Origin: Solirubrobacterales bacterium
GTDB taxonomy: Bacteria; Actinomycetota; Thermoleophilia; Solirubrobacterales; Solirubrobacteraceae
Assembly (NCBI GenBank): GCA_027449125.1
Contig: DAIDME010000112.1
Location: 22,946-86,945 of the forward strand
Reading direction: 5' to 3'
DNA length: 64,000 bases
Made by a program: the position numbers and the translations under genes. This document shows positions 10,720 through 19,483 of this stretch, in pieces. Below the pieces are notes generated by a model. The model saw nothing but the letters and a program-made list of their open reading frames with translations. It searched no databases and was not told the origin of the DNA. How positions within the stretch are numbered: position 1 is the first letter of the stretch; every line of letters starts with the position of its first letter.

Positions 10720-11702
10720 CAGAAGGCGCTCCGCGAGCGGGCGCGGGGGTCGGCCAGGGCGTAGGCGATGTCAGCCAGCAGGGAGGCCGTCAGCACCGCC
10801 AGGGAGATCACGAGGAAGATCCCCTGGGTGAGCGGGTAGTCGCTCGAGGTCACGGCGTTGTACAGCGTCAGGCCGATACCGGGGTAGGAGAAGACGATCT
10901 CCATCACGAGCGCGCCGGCGACCACGAAGCCGAGGGACAGCGCGAAGCCTGCGATGTTGGGCAGGATCGCGTTGCGGGCGCCGTAGGTGAGCATCACCCG
11001 GCGGGTGGAGAGCCCCTTGGCCTGGGCCACGAGGATGTAGTCCTCGGAGATCGTGGTGAGCATCACGTTGCGCATCTGCAGCATCCAGCCGCCGATCGAG
11101 GTGGCGATGATCGTGATCGCCGGCAGGATCGAGTGGGTGACGGCGCTGCCGATGAACGGGAGGTTGAAGCCCGGCGTCAGGCCGAGCTCGTAGCCCTGCC
11201 CGTAGGGCAGCCAGCCGAGGACGATCGCAAAGAGGTAGATGACCAGCAGCGCTAGGAAGAAGTAGGGCATCGCCTGCAGCAGCGTGAGCCCGGGCATCAG
11301 ACGGTCGAGCCAGCCGCCGCGCCGCCACCCGGCGAGAATCCCGAGCAGCGTGCCGATCGTGAAGCTGAGCACGGTCGCGACGCCCACCAGCGCGAGCGTC
11401 CAGGGCAGCGTCTGGCCGATGATCGTCGATACGTGCGTCGGGTACTGGCTGGTCGAGATGCCGAGGTTGAAGTGGATCACGTCGTTCCAGTAGCTCAGGT
11501 ACTGGCTGAAGATCGAGCCCTTGGGGTGGAAGCCGAACTCGGCCTCGAGCGACTTGACGACGGCGGGCGTGAGGTTCTGGAACTTCCCGAGGACCGCGTC
11601 GATCGCGTTGCCGGGCATCAGCCGCGGGATCATGAAGTTGATCGATACCGCCGCCCACACGGCCACGGCGTAGAAAGCCAGTCGTCTAGCGATGAAAGCC
11701 AT
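10719..11702 (-). CDS. ABC permease, DppB/OppB type
   Basis: 327 aa, six predicted membrane helices beginning with MAFIARRLAFYAVAVWAAV. It has the DppB features PGNAIDAVLG near residue 31 and the EAA-type loop DYILVAQAKGLSTRRVMLTYGARNAILP. It is the first gene of the glycoside operon. A GGAGAGG run precedes ATG 11702. The LacI-type palindrome at 11736-11745 lies 34 bases upstream of the start, in the right place to block transcription. Confidence 0.92.
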   Translation of the reverse strand: MAFIARRLAFYAVAVWAAVSINFMIPRLMPGNAIDAVLGKFQNLTPAVVKSLEAEFGFHPKGSIFSQYLSYWNDVIHFNLGISTSQYPTHVSTIIGQTLPWTLALVGVATVLSFTIGTLLGILAGWRRGGWLDRLMPGLTLLQAMPYFFLALLVIYLFAIVLGWLPYGQGYELGLTPGFNLPFIGSAVTHSILPAITIIATSIGGWMLQMRNVMLTTISEDYILVAQAKGLSTRRVMLTYGARNAILPNIAGFALSLGFVVAGALVMEIVFSYPGIGLTLYNAVTSSDYPLTQGIFLVISLAVLTASLLADIAYALADPRARSRSAF

Positions 11703-11735
11703 TACCTCTCCACCTCTCGGCTCGCAACGCTAGCT

Positions 11736-11783
11736 GAAACGTTTCTGGGATGTCAAGCGAAAAGTTTTCTGAAACTGTTTCAG
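11736..11783. promoter_or_regulatory. Two LacI-family operators in the divergent promoter region
   Basis: Site 1 is the perfect 10-base palindrome GAAACGTTTC at 11736-11745. Site 2 is the perfect 15-base palindrome CTGAAACTGTTTCAG at 11769-11783. Both have the central half-sites typical of LacI/GalR regulators. Site 1 is close to the permease start and site 2 is 10 bases before the LacI gene start, so the regulator probably represses both the operon and itself. Spacing of about 35 bases between centres would put them on similar DNA faces. Confidence 0.75.
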
Positions 11784-11793
11784 ATGTGATTGA

Positions 11794-12840
11794 ATGTCGC
11801 TCGTGGCGGATATCACAACAATCGGAAACGGCCACGGACGCCCGACGATCAGGGACATAGCGGCGCTGGCACGCGTTTCGCCGGCCACCGTCTCGCGCGT
11901 GATAAACGGCCGTCCCGAGGTCTCCGACGTGGTCCGCGAGCGCGTCCTGCGGGTCGTCGCCGAGCACGGCTACACGGTCACGCGGCCGCCGCTTCAGGGC
12001 ATGCGCAGCGGGCTGGTCGGGGTCACGCTGCCGCTGATCCACCACTCCTACTTCTCGGAGATCCTGGCCGGCATCGGCGAAGCCTTCTACGAGCACGAGA
12101 TCCCGATGGTGCTCTGCCCGACGCTGCACGAGCACGACCGCGAGGTGAGCCTGCTGCAGCGGCTGCGGCACGGCACGACCGACGGCGCGATCCTGATCCT
12201 GCCCGAGGAGGACCAGAACGAGCTGGCGGCGCTGCAGGAGCAGGGCTACCCGTTCGTGATCATCGACCCGCGCATGACACCCGATGAACGGGCGCCGACC
12301 GTCTCCGCGTCGCACCTGTCGGGCGCCCGCGAGGCGACCGAGCACCTGCTGGCACTCGGCCACCGCCGGATCGCGGCCATCACCGGCCCGCACGACTGGA
12401 TCGCCACCGAGGAGCGTCTGCGGGGCTACCGTGGCGCGCTCGCGGAGGCGGGCGTCACGCCCGACCCGCAGCTCCAGATCGACTCCAACTTCCGCGACAA
12501 CGGCGGCCGCGTGGCGACCCAGCAGCTGCTCGCCCTGGACGAGCCGCCGACCGCGATCTTCGCCTTCAACGACATGCTCGCGATCGGTGCGCTGCAGGCC
12601 ATCCGTCAGCACGGGCTGCGGGTACCCGAGGACATCTCCGTGGTCGGCTTCGACGACACCTACGAGGCGTCGATCATGCATCCTCCGCTCACGACCGTGC
12701 GCCAGCCGCTGGCCGAGATGGGGCGCATGGCCGTCTCCCAGCTGGTCAGGCTGCTGCAGAACCAGCGGATCGAGGCACTGCACGTGGAGCTGGCCACGCG
12801 ACTCGTCGAGCGCGAGTCCACGGCCCCGCCGCGGGCCTGA
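11794..12840 (+). CDS. LacI-family transcriptional regulator (glycoside operon)
   Basis: 348 aa. An N-terminal helix-turn-helix (TIRDIAALARVSPATVSRVINGRPEVSDVVRERV, residues 18-51) precedes the periplasmic-binding-like sensor domain with GLVGVTLPL, HLLALGHRRIAAITG and AIFAFNDMLAIGALQA. It faces away from the Dpp/GH1 operon, with two operator palindromes in the shared upstream region. The inducer is probably a beta-glucoside or its product; that is inferred from the operon. Confidence 0.92.
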   Translation: MSLVADITTIGNGHGRPTIRDIAALARVSPATVSRVINGRPEVSDVVRERVLRVVAEHGYTVTRPPLQGMRSGLVGVTLPLIHHSYFSEILAGIGEAFYEHEIPMVLCPTLHEHDREVSLLQRLRHGTTDGAILILPEEDQNELAALQEQGYPFVIIDPRMTPDERAPTVSASHLSGAREATEHLLALGHRRIAAITGPHDWIATEERLRGYRGALAEAGVTPDPQLQIDSNFRDNGGRVATQQLLALDEPPTAIFAFNDMLAIGALQAIRQHGLRVPEDISVVGFDDTYEASIMHPPLTTVRQPLAEMGRMAVSQLVRLLQNQRIEALHVELATRLVERESTAPPRA

Positions 12841-13002
12841 AACCGCTGCCGCTGCTGTTCGCCGGCCGTCCGCCAGACAGGCGGCGACCCCACTCGGCGC
12901 TCCAGCTGACACCTCCACCGCTCCTCTCTCCGAAGCCTGAGATGAGCCTGACAGGCCGATCTTCGTGAGAGGTGAGCATCAGGTTGCGCTTTCGCGAACG
13001 CA

Positions 13003-13057
13003 GGGCGGCCCGCGCGTGGCGGCCCGGACGGGGCGGCCCGGGCGTGGCGGCCCGGGC
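13003..13057. repeat. Two 27-base direct repeats with a hairpin between convergent genes
   Basis: 13003-13029 and 13031-13057 match at 25 of 27 positions. The second copy contains an 8-bp stem (13036-13043 with 13050-13057, loop GTGGCG). The position between the LacI gene end and the response-regulator stop suits a bidirectional terminator. The rest of the 12841-13071 gap shows nothing recognisable. Confidence 0.55.
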
Positions 13058-13071
13058 TGAACGACACCTGC

Positions 13072-13755
13072 TCAGCCCCGCGCCGGCACCACGAGGCCGT
13101 GCTCGTATGCGAACACAACGATCTGCACCCGGTCGCGCAGCCCCAGCTTGGCCAGGATGTGGCCGACGTGCGATTTGACCGTCGCCTCGGAGAGCACGAA
13201 CGTCTGGGCGATCTCGGCGTTGGAGAGCCCGCGCGCGACGAGCATCATCACCTCCCGCTCCCGCACCGTCAGCAGCGCGAGCGCCTCCGCCTGCTCGGCA
13301 GGCAGCGCCGGATCTTCGCCCGGCGCCACCAGACGGTGGGCGTAGGCGTCGAGTAGGCGCCGCGTGACGCTGGGCGCCACCACCGCATCACCGCTTGCCA
13401 CAACGCGGACCGCGGCGAGCAGCTCGGCAGGCTGGGCATCCTTGAGCAGAAAGCCGCTGGCCCCCACGCGCAGGGCGGCGTAGACGTACTCATCCAGATC
13501 GAAGGTGGTGAGAATGATGACGCGCGCGGCGCTGCCGGAGTCGACGATCCGGCGCGTCGCCTCGATGCCGTCCAGCTCGGGCATACGCACATCCATGAGC
13601 ACGATGTCCGGCGCGAGCAGCTGCGCCTGAGCCACCGCTTCGTTGCCGTCGCGGGCCTCGCCGGCCACCCTCATGTCCGGCTGGCTGTCCAGCACCATCC
13701 GGAATGCCATCCGCATCAGCTCCTGGTCGTCAGCCAGCAGGACCGAGATGCTCAC
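13072..13755 (-). CDS. NarL/LuxR-type response regulator
   Basis: 227 aa from GTG 13755, which overlaps the kinase stop (GTGA). The receiver domain has acidic residues D9-D10, phosphoacceptor D55 (IVLMDVRMPE) and the K of FLLKDAQPAE. The C-terminal LuxR-type helix-turn-helix starts at LLTVREREVMMLVARGLSNAEIA and ends with VKSHVGHILAKLGLRDR. It is the partner of the adjacent kinase. It is the last gene in the run that starts with pcaI; whether it controls that pathway is open. Confidence 0.93.
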   Translation of the reverse strand: MSISVLLADDQELMRMAFRMVLDSQPDMRVAGEARDGNEAVAQAQLLAPDIVLMDVRMPELDGIEATRRIVDSGSAARVIILTTFDLDEYVYAALRVGASGFLLKDAQPAELLAAVRVVASGDAVVAPSVTRRLLDAYAHRLVAPGEDPALPAEQAEALALLTVREREVMMLVARGLSNAEIAQTFVLSEATVKSHVGHILAKLGLRDRVQIVVFAYEHGLVVPARG

Positions 13756-15014
13756 GTCACGCGCTCGAGCTCTCTGGTGGTCGAACGCCCCGCGCGTCCG
13801 TGCTGCTCGGACGTGGCCGCGTCGGCCGCGAGGCGGAGGCGCACCAGCCAGCCACCGTCGCCCGTGGGGCCACATTCCAGGCTGCCGTCGTACGCGTTGG
13901 CCCGTTCGCGCATTCCCAGCAGACCGCGTCCGCTGCTGTGCCGCGGCGCCATTACGGGACCGGCCCCGGCGCCCCCGCCCGTGTCGCTGACGACGAGCTC
14001 CACCTCGCCGGCGAGGCAGCGCAGCGCCACGTGCGCCGTGGTTGGCCGAGGGGCGTGTTTGAGCGTGTTGGTGAGTGCCTCCTGGGCAACGCGGAAGACG
14101 GTCAGCTGCACTCCCGGGGCGATGCTCTGGAGGTCGCCGTCGAGGCTGACGCTCACCGGCACGCCGGCCGCTCGCACGCGGGCGACGAGGTCGTCGAGGC
14201 GCTCCAGGGTCGGTTGGGGCTCGAGCGGGCCGGGCTCCGGGTCGCCGTGCAGAACGCCGAGCAGACGCCGCATCTCGCCCAGCGCCTGGCGGCCGGTGGC
14301 GGAGATCCGCGCGACCGCTCCGACAGCTTCCTCCGGCGATGCCGCCAGCGCGTAGCGGGCGCCATCCGCCAGCGCAATCATCACGGTGAGGTTGTGCGAG
14401 ACGATGTCATGCATCTCGCGCGCGATCCGCGCCCGCTCCGCCGCCGCGCCGAGCTCGGCCTGCTGGTCGCGTTCGCGCTCCAGGCGCGCCGCCTTCTCCT
14501 GCAGCGAGCCCAGCAGCTGCCGGCGCTGCCGGATCACGAGGCCGAGCGCCGCGGCCGCGACCGTCAGTCCGCTCACGCCCACCCAGTACTTGAACTCCTG
14601 TGCCTCCCAGCGCAGCGCGAGCATCGCCGCGCCGATCTCAGTCGCCGCCACCGTCGCGACGATCGCGTAGATGTCGCTGCCGAGACACACCCAGTAGAGG
14701 GCGATCAGAACCGCCGCGTCGGCGAGCTGCGGCTCGGACACGAGCCACTGCGTCAGCGCAACCGCCGCCACCGCCCCGTAGGCGGCCACGGGTGAGCGGT
14801 GGCAGAGCAGCAGCGGCAGGCAGAGTGCAGCGCAGACGGCGAGCATCATCGGCGTCATGCGGTGCTGAATCACGAGCTCGGTCAGGCTGGTGCCCGCCGC
14901 CCCGGCCGCCAGCACCAGGTCGGTCAGCAGCGGGTGCCGGCGCGCGACCTCGCCGAGCTGCTCGAACGGCTCCGAGAGGCGTCTCAGCAGGATCTCGTCG
15001 TTGGTCTCGGACAT
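13752..15014 (-). CDS. Sensor histidine kinase, NarL-partner (HisKA_3) type
   Basis: 420 aa from ATG 15014. Residues 30-165 hold about five membrane helices with short loops and no sizeable extracellular domain. The dimerisation/phosphoacceptor helix has REMHDIVSHNLT with H202. The ATPase domain shows ALTNTLKHA, VSDTGGG and GRGLLGMRERANAY. The small input domain suggests sensing in or near the membrane. It begins only 31 bases after the pcaC stop in the same direction, so it is probably transcribed with the pca genes, at least in part. Confidence 0.93.
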   Translation of the reverse strand: MSETNDEILLRRLSEPFEQLGEVARRHPLLTDLVLAAGAAGTSLTELVIQHRMTPMMLAVCAALCLPLLLCHRSPVAAYGAVAAVALTQWLVSEPQLADAAVLIALYWVCLGSDIYAIVATVAATEIGAAMLALRWEAQEFKYWVGVSGLTVAAAALGLVIRQRRQLLGSLQEKAARLERERDQQAELGAAAERARIAREMHDIVSHNLTVMIALADGARYALAASPEEAVGAVARISATGRQALGEMRRLLGVLHGDPEPGPLEPQPTLERLDDLVARVRAAGVPVSVSLDGDLQSIAPGVQLTVFRVAQEALTNTLKHAPRPTTAHVALRCLAGEVELVVSDTGGGAGAGPVMAPRHSSGRGLLGMRERANAYDGSLECGPTGDGGWLVRLRLAADAATSEQHGRAGRSTTRELERVT

Positions 15015-15045
15015 GCTGTGCGACGCTACTCCACGCTCCGCAAGC

Positions 15046-15459
15046 TCAGCCGGCCCCCGTGTCGCGGGCGCAATCCGTGGCGGCCCCGTCCTGCTCCTGC
15101 AGCACCTGCTGCGCGATCGCGAAGGCGGCATTGGCGGTCGGCACGCCCGCGTAGAGCGAGGTGTGGATCAGCAGCTCGGCGATCTCCGCGGGCGTCAGGC
15201 CGTTTCGTAGCGCCGCGCGCACGTGCATCGCGATCTCGTGCTCGCGGCCGAGTGCTGTGAGCGCCGTCAGCGTGATCACGCTGCGGGTGCGCAGGTCGAG
15301 CCCCTCGCGGGCCCACACACCACCCCAGGCGTGGCGGGTGATGAACTCCTGCCAGGGCGCGCTGAACTCGGTCGCGGCGGCGGCCGCACGCTCGACGTGG
15401 GCGGCGCCGAGAACGGCTCGGCGGACCGCCATGCCCTGCGCGTGGAGCTCGTCGCTCAA
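15046..15459 (-). CDS. pcaC: 4-carboxymuconolactone decarboxylase
   Basis: 137 aa, the usual length for the free-standing enzyme. It has the CMD core: W..FI..HAWGGVWAREGLDLRTRSVITLTAL, then GREHEIAMHVRAALRNGLTPAEIAELLIHTSLYAGVP. It decarboxylates 4-carboxymuconolactone to beta-ketoadipate enol-lactone, the step before PcaD. In many actinobacteria PcaC and PcaD are fused (PcaL); here they are separate genes 61 bases apart. It is the last enzyme gene before the two-component pair. Confidence 0.92.
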   Translation of the reverse strand: MSDELHAQGMAVRRAVLGAAHVERAAAAATEFSAPWQEFITRHAWGGVWAREGLDLRTRSVITLTALTALGREHEIAMHVRAALRNGLTPAEIAELLIHTSLYAGVPTANAAFAIAQQVLQEQDGAATDCARDTGAG

Positions 15460-15520
15460 GCTCGCTGCCTCACCGCGGATCGCCGCCTGGACTCATCGTC
15501 GGACAACAGTAGTAGGCGGC

Positions 15521-16282
15521 TCACGCCCCTGCGATCAGCGCGCTCATGGCCGCTGGCTGCTGGACGGTCGCGATGTGGGCGGCATCGGCGATCAGTTCGA
15601 GCCGCGCACCCGGAATCCGCTGCGCGATCAGGCGCTGGTGCTCGGGTGGCAGTGCCTCGTCCTGGAGCGCCCCGACCACGAGCGTCTCGATCCCGATGCG
15701 CGCCAGCTCGGCGCGCTGGTCCATCGCCGCGATCGCCTCGCAGCAGCCGGCATATCCCTCCGGGTCGGTGGCGGCGATCATGGCCCTGTGAGCCGCGAGG
15801 ACCCCTGGGTGGGCCGCTGCCCACCCAGGGGTGAACCAGCGCTCCACCACGGCGTCGGCAACCACCTCCGTGCTGCCGGCCGCGCGCACGGCGGCGGCGC
15901 GATCGAGCCAGCGCTCGGGCGGGGGCGCGTAGGCGGAGGTGCAGATCAGGACGAGGCGGGTGAGCCGTTCGGGGGCGTGCGCGCCCAGCCAGATGCCGAC
16001 CATGCCGCCGATCGAGAGCCCGGCGTAGGTGGCGCTCTCGATCCCGAGCGCGTCGAGCAGCGCCAGGACGTCTGAGCCCATGTCGGCGATCGTGTACGGC
16101 GCGGGCGGTACCGGTGAGCCGCCGTGCCCGCGATGGTCGATGGCGATGACCCGGAAGCTCTGCGCGAGCGCCTCCACCTGCGGACGCCACATCGCGAGGG
16201 CCGTGCCGAGCGAGCCGGCGAGCAGCAGCACGGGCGCGCCGTCGGGGCCGTGCTGCTCGTGATGCAGCGCCACCGGGCTCAC
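15521..16282 (-). CDS. pcaD: 3-oxoadipate enol-lactonase
   Basis: 253 aa alpha/beta hydrolase. The HRGHGGSP loop follows strand 4, the nucleophile is S90 (AGLSIGGM), the acid D208 and the base H236 in DAAHIATVQQP; the QQP ending is typical of PcaD. It hydrolyses beta-ketoadipate enol-lactone to beta-ketoadipate. Its start overlaps the pcaB stop by 4 bases. A perfect 14-bp hairpin lies within the cap-domain coding region (15801-15832). Confidence 0.9.
   Translation of the reverse strand: MSPVALHHEQHGPDGAPVLLLAGSLGTALAMWRPQVEALAQSFRVIAIDHRGHGGSPVPPAPYTIADMGSDVLALLDALGIESATYAGLSIGGMVGIWLGAHAPERLTRLVLICTSAYAPPPERWLDRAAAVRAAGSTEVVADAVVERWFTPGWAAAHPGVLAAHRAMIAATDPEGYAGCCEAIAAMDQRAELARIGIETLVVGALQDEALPPEHQRLIAQRIPGARLELIADAAHIATVQQPAAMSALIAGA
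15801..15832. other. Perfect hairpin inside pcaD
   Basis: A 14-bp perfect stem (15801-15814 with 15819-15832) closes a CGCT loop. It codes for the cap segment TPGWAAAHPGV of PcaD. Confidence 0.65.
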
Positions 16283-17433
16283 GGGACTTCCCTGGCAAGC
16301 GCGCGGTCGACGAGCTCCACAGCGGCGGCGAGGGCCGCCGCTTGGTCGGCCGTGGCCGCTCCCCCTCCTGCCGCCGGCGCCTGCAGGTTTGCGCGCATGC
16401 GCTCAGTATCCACCTCGAGCCCGGCGAGCAGGTCGGCAAGCCACGCGGCGGCCGAGCCGGTGAGCTCGAGCAGCTCGCCGAGCGTGCCCCACTCGGCCTG
16501 CCAGGCACCGGCGGCGCGCTGCTGCTCCTGCTCCATCGCCGCGAAGATGGTTGCCACCAGACCCGGGACGCGCCTTGCGCAGGCGATCACCGACACGGCG
16601 GCGACGGGGTTTCGCTTGTGGGACATCGCCGAGGAGCCGCCGCGTCCCGCGGCGGCTCCCTCACGCAGCTCCCCGACCTCGCTCTGGGCGTGGAGCGTCA
16701 CGTCGCGCGCGATCTTCGCGCCCGTGCCCGCCACCGCCCCGAGCGCCGCGGCCAGCGCGGCGACGCGCGTGCGCTCGGTGTGCCAGGGGAGCAGCGGCTC
16801 GCTCAGGCCGAGGGTCGCGGCCACGCGGGCCGCGACCTGAGGCGAGCGCGCGCCGACGGGCCCGCCCATCTGCGCCGCCAGCTCGGTCGCGCGGACCCTC
16901 TCCAGCTCGGCGGTGGCGCGGCGCAGCCCCTCGAGCCAGCCCACCGCGACAAGCCCGAACGACGTGGGCAGCGCCGCCTGCATGAGCGTGCGTCCGAGCA
17001 TCGGCGTCTGCCTGTGTGCGGTCGCCAGGCGCACGGCGGCGGCGGCGGCGGCGCGCAGGTCGGCGAGGATCGGGGCGCTCGCGCGGCTCGCGACGAGCAT
17101 CATCGCGGTGTCGAGGATGTCCTGGCTGGTGGCGCCGAGGTGGACGGCTTCGGCATAGCGTTCGCCGACACGGTCGCGGAGCTGTGCGACCAGGGCGATC
17201 ACCGGCGTGGCGTTATCACCGGCGGAGGCGCTGATCTTGTCCAGGTCGAGCGGGCCCTGCCTGAGCGCGGCGAGGATCGCCTGGCCTGCTTCGGGGGCGA
17301 TCAGGCCCTCGACGACGCACGCGGCGGCCAGGGCCGCTTCGGTGTCGACCATCGCGCGCACCCAGGCGTCGGTGGTGACCGCCTCGGCGGCGCCGCCGCG
17401 TGCATACGTGCCGGCGAACAGCTCAGATGTCAA
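16279..17433 (-). CDS. pcaB: 3-carboxy-cis,cis-muconate cycloisomerase
   Basis: 384 aa, slightly shorter than the ~450 aa of proteobacterial PcaB. A fumarase/argininosuccinate-lyase superfamily member: HLGATSQDILDTA (98-110) and the signature GGSSAMSHKRNP (265-276) with the catalytic Ser loop. It cyclises 3-carboxymuconate to 4-carboxymuconolactone. It overlaps pcaG by 11 bases and pcaD by 4. The codons just before the signature loop form a perfect 12-bp hairpin (16633-16659). Confidence 0.92.
   Translation of the reverse strand: MTSELFAGTYARGGAAEAVTTDAWVRAMVDTEAALAAACVVEGLIAPEAGQAILAALRQGPLDLDKISASAGDNATPVIALVAQLRDRVGERYAEAVHLGATSQDILDTAMMLVASRASAPILADLRAAAAAAVRLATAHRQTPMLGRTLMQAALPTSFGLVAVGWLEGLRRATAELERVRATELAAQMGGPVGARSPQVAARVAATLGLSEPLLPWHTERTRVAALAAALGAVAGTGAKIARDVTLHAQSEVGELREGAAAGRGGSSAMSHKRNPVAAVSVIACARRVPGLVATIFAAMEQEQQRAAGAWQAEWGTLGELLELTGSAAAWLADLLAGLEVDTERMRANLQAPAAGGGAATADQAAALAAAVELVDRALAREVP
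16633..16659. other. Perfect hairpin inside pcaB
   Basis: A 12-bp perfect stem (16633-16644 with 16648-16659) and a TCC loop. It codes for GAAAGRGGS, just ahead of the catalytic signature loop. Confidence 0.55.
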
Positions 17434-17989
17434 AGAAGACGGTCTCTCCGTGGCCCTGCAGGTGGATATCGAAGTGGTAGCCGCCGGGGGTGGCGGTCGC
17501 GATCAGGGTATCCCGGCGGGCGGCGGGGACGGTGTTCAGGATCGGGTCCTGCGTGTTTGCCTGCCGCTCGTCCTGAAAGTAGATGCGGGTGACGACGCGG
17601 TGAAGCATCCCGCGTGCCATCAGCGTGACGTTGATGTGCGGCGCCTGGGGTGGGCCGTCGTTGGGGCCTGGCACGCGGCCGGGTTTGATCGTGAGCATCT
17701 CGTAGCTGCCGTCGCCGTCCTCGACGCCGTAGCGGCCGAAGCCGCGGAAGCCGGGCAGGGTTGACTGTTCGCCGTGCCCGTAGATGTCGGCGAAGCGGCC
17801 CTGGTGGTCGGGCTGCCAGAACTCGATGACGTGGTCTGGGATCGGCTGGTTGTGGCCGTCATAGATCGTGCCGGTGATGCGGATCTGGCCGGGCGTGCCG
17901 TCGGGCACGACCAGGTTGCCGCCTGCGAATGGGATTCCGATCGCGAAGTACGGCCCTACGGTCTGTGATGGTGTGACCTCGAAGATCAT
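17423..17989 (-). CDS. pcaG: Protocatechuate 3,4-dioxygenase alpha subunit
   Basis: 188 aa intradiol dioxygenase fold: TPSQTVGPYFAIG at the N-terminus, GTIYDGHNQPIPDHVIEFWQPDHQGRF, and APHINVTLMARGMLHRVVTRIYF. The alpha subunit lacks the full set of iron ligands and pairs with PcaH. The complex opens the ring of protocatechuate between the hydroxyls to give 3-carboxy-cis,cis-muconate. It starts 12 bases after the pcaH stop. Confidence 0.95.
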   Translation of the reverse strand: MIFEVTPSQTVGPYFAIGIPFAGGNLVVPDGTPGQIRITGTIYDGHNQPIPDHVIEFWQPDHQGRFADIYGHGEQSTLPGFRGFGRYGVEDGDGSYEMLTIKPGRVPGPNDGPPQAPHINVTLMARGMLHRVVTRIYFQDERQANTQDPILNTVPAARRDTLIATATPGGYHFDIHLQGHGETVFFDI

Positions 17990-18001
17990 GCTGCCCGCCT
18001 C

Positions 18002-18781
18002 CTAGAAGGATTCCTCGAACGGCGTTTCGGCCGGGCCGCGCAGGTAGATGTCCCAGTTGTAAGCGTGCGCCCAGTTCGGCTGCGTCTCGTGGATGTTGAA
18101 GGTGGAGATCATGCGGTTGCGTGCCTGCTCGTCGCGGACGGAGTTGAAGATCGGGTCGTAGGGGAAGAACGGGTCGCCGGGGAAGTACATCTGGGTCACG
18201 AGCCGTTGCGTGAACGCGCGGCCGAGCAGGCTGAAGTGGATGTGCGCGGGCCGCCACGCGTTGTAGTGGTTGCCCCATGGGTACGGGCCAGGCTTGATCG
18301 TCGTGAACTCGTAGCGTCCCTCTGAGTCGGTCAGGCAGCGCCCGGCGCCGTGGAAGTTGGGGTCAAGCGGGGCCGGCCAGCGGTCCCAGCGGTGGTCGTA
18401 GCGCCCGGCGGCGTTCGCCTGCCAGATCTCCACCAGCGTGTCTCGCAGCGGCTTGCCCTCGGTGTCGTAGACGTGCCCTGAGACGATGATCCGCTCGCCG
18501 ATCGGCTCGCCGCCAGCCTGGATCGTGAGGTCACGGTCGGTGTCTTTGAGCTGCAGCGCGCGGTCTAGCTGCGGCCCGGTGATCTCGGTGACGGTGTGCG
18601 GCAGGTACACCAGCGGCTCTCTCGGGTGGCGCAGCTGCGTTGACTTATATGGCGGATGGTCGAGCGGCGGCTGCGCCCCGGGCGGGTCGCGGCGGTAGCG
18701 GCGCGGGGTGTCTGCGACCGGATCGTAGATCTGGCGTACCTCGCCGCCGTCGCCTTCGGTTTGCTGGTGTGCTGTGCTCAT
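18002..18781 (-). CDS. pcaH: Protocatechuate 3,4-dioxygenase beta subunit
   Basis: 259 aa. The non-heme iron ligands are visible as Y128 (GRYDH), Y167 (PGPYPWGN), H180 and H182 (RPAHIHFS), the arrangement known for this enzyme family. The PcaH-specific N-terminal extension (about 60 residues) is present. With PcaG it performs intradiol cleavage of protocatechuate. The start overlaps the pcaJ stop (ATGA). Gene order H then G is the usual one. Confidence 0.96.
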   Translation of the reverse strand: MSTAHQQTEGDGGEVRQIYDPVADTPRRYRRDPPGAQPPLDHPPYKSTQLRHPREPLVYLPHTVTEITGPQLDRALQLKDTDRDLTIQAGGEPIGERIIVSGHVYDTEGKPLRDTLVEIWQANAAGRYDHRWDRWPAPLDPNFHGAGRCLTDSEGRYEFTTIKPGPYPWGNHYNAWRPAHIHFSLLGRAFTQRLVTQMYFPGDPFFPYDPIFNSVRDEQARNRMISTFNIHETQPNWAHAYNWDIYLRGPAETPFEESF

Positions 18782-19479
18782 CTGGATAAAAGCTCCCGTA
18801 GTGCGTGCAGCTCCTCGCCGCTCGGCGGCTCCGAGACCCGCACGCTGTCGCTGGCCCTCAGTTCAAAACCGGTGTTCTCCCTGACCTGCTCGACGCTCAC
18901 GCCCGGATGCACGGCGGTCAGGGTCAGCGCCCCGCCCGCCGGCTCGAGCACCCCGAGGTCGGTTATCACCATCGTCGTGCGCTCACCGCGCGTGGTCTTG
19001 AAGTCCAGGTGATCGACGAACGTGCGGGTGGTATGCGGCGCGATCACCACCACCTCCTCGCAGCCCGTCGCGATCTCCGGCGCCCCGCCCGCGCCGGGAA
19101 GTCGTGTGCGCGGCCTGTCGTAGTCGCCGATCACGGTCGAGTTCAGGTTCGCGTGCGGGTCGATCTGCGCCGCCCCGAGAAACGCCACCTGCACCCGCCC
19201 CGGCCCGATCCAGTAGTTGAACATCTCCGGCACCGACACCACCAGGTCGGCGGTCTGCGCAAGCTCACCATCCCCGATCGACAGTGGCACCCGGTAGGGC
19301 TTCGCGCCGATCGTCCCCGACTCGTAGACGAGGACGAGCGCCGGGTTGTGAACCATCCGCGCCAGCAGCGCCGCCGTCGACGGACGCCCGACCCCGATGA
19401 AACACGAGCGCTTCCCGGCCAGGCTGCGCGCCGCGACGATCGTCTGCAGCTCCCCATTGGTGTACTCGAGCCCGCTCAC
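18778..19479 (-). CDS. pcaJ: 3-oxoadipate CoA-transferase, beta subunit
   Basis: 233 aa from GTG 19479, chosen because AGGTGA lies 8 bases upstream; ATG 19506 is possible but would overlap pcaI by 23 bases. It is a class I CoA-transferase subunit with GVGRPSTAALLARMVHNPALVLVYESG carrying the catalytic glutamate (YESG), and GAAQIDPHANLNST. With the alpha subunit it activates beta-ketoadipate with CoA from succinyl-CoA. A glutaconate-type CoA-transferase is the alternative, but the pca operon makes the oxoadipate role likely. Confidence 0.87.
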   Translation of the reverse strand: MSGLEYTNGELQTIVAARSLAGKRSCFIGVGRPSTAALLARMVHNPALVLVYESGTIGAKPYRVPLSIGDGELAQTADLVVSVPEMFNYWIGPGRVQVAFLGAAQIDPHANLNSTVIGDYDRPRTRLPGAGGAPEIATGCEEVVVIAPHTTRTFVDHLDFKTTRGERTTMVITDLGVLEPAGGALTLTAVHPGVSVEQVRENTGFELRASDSVRVSEPPSGEELHALRELLSR

Positions 19480-19483
19480 GCGT

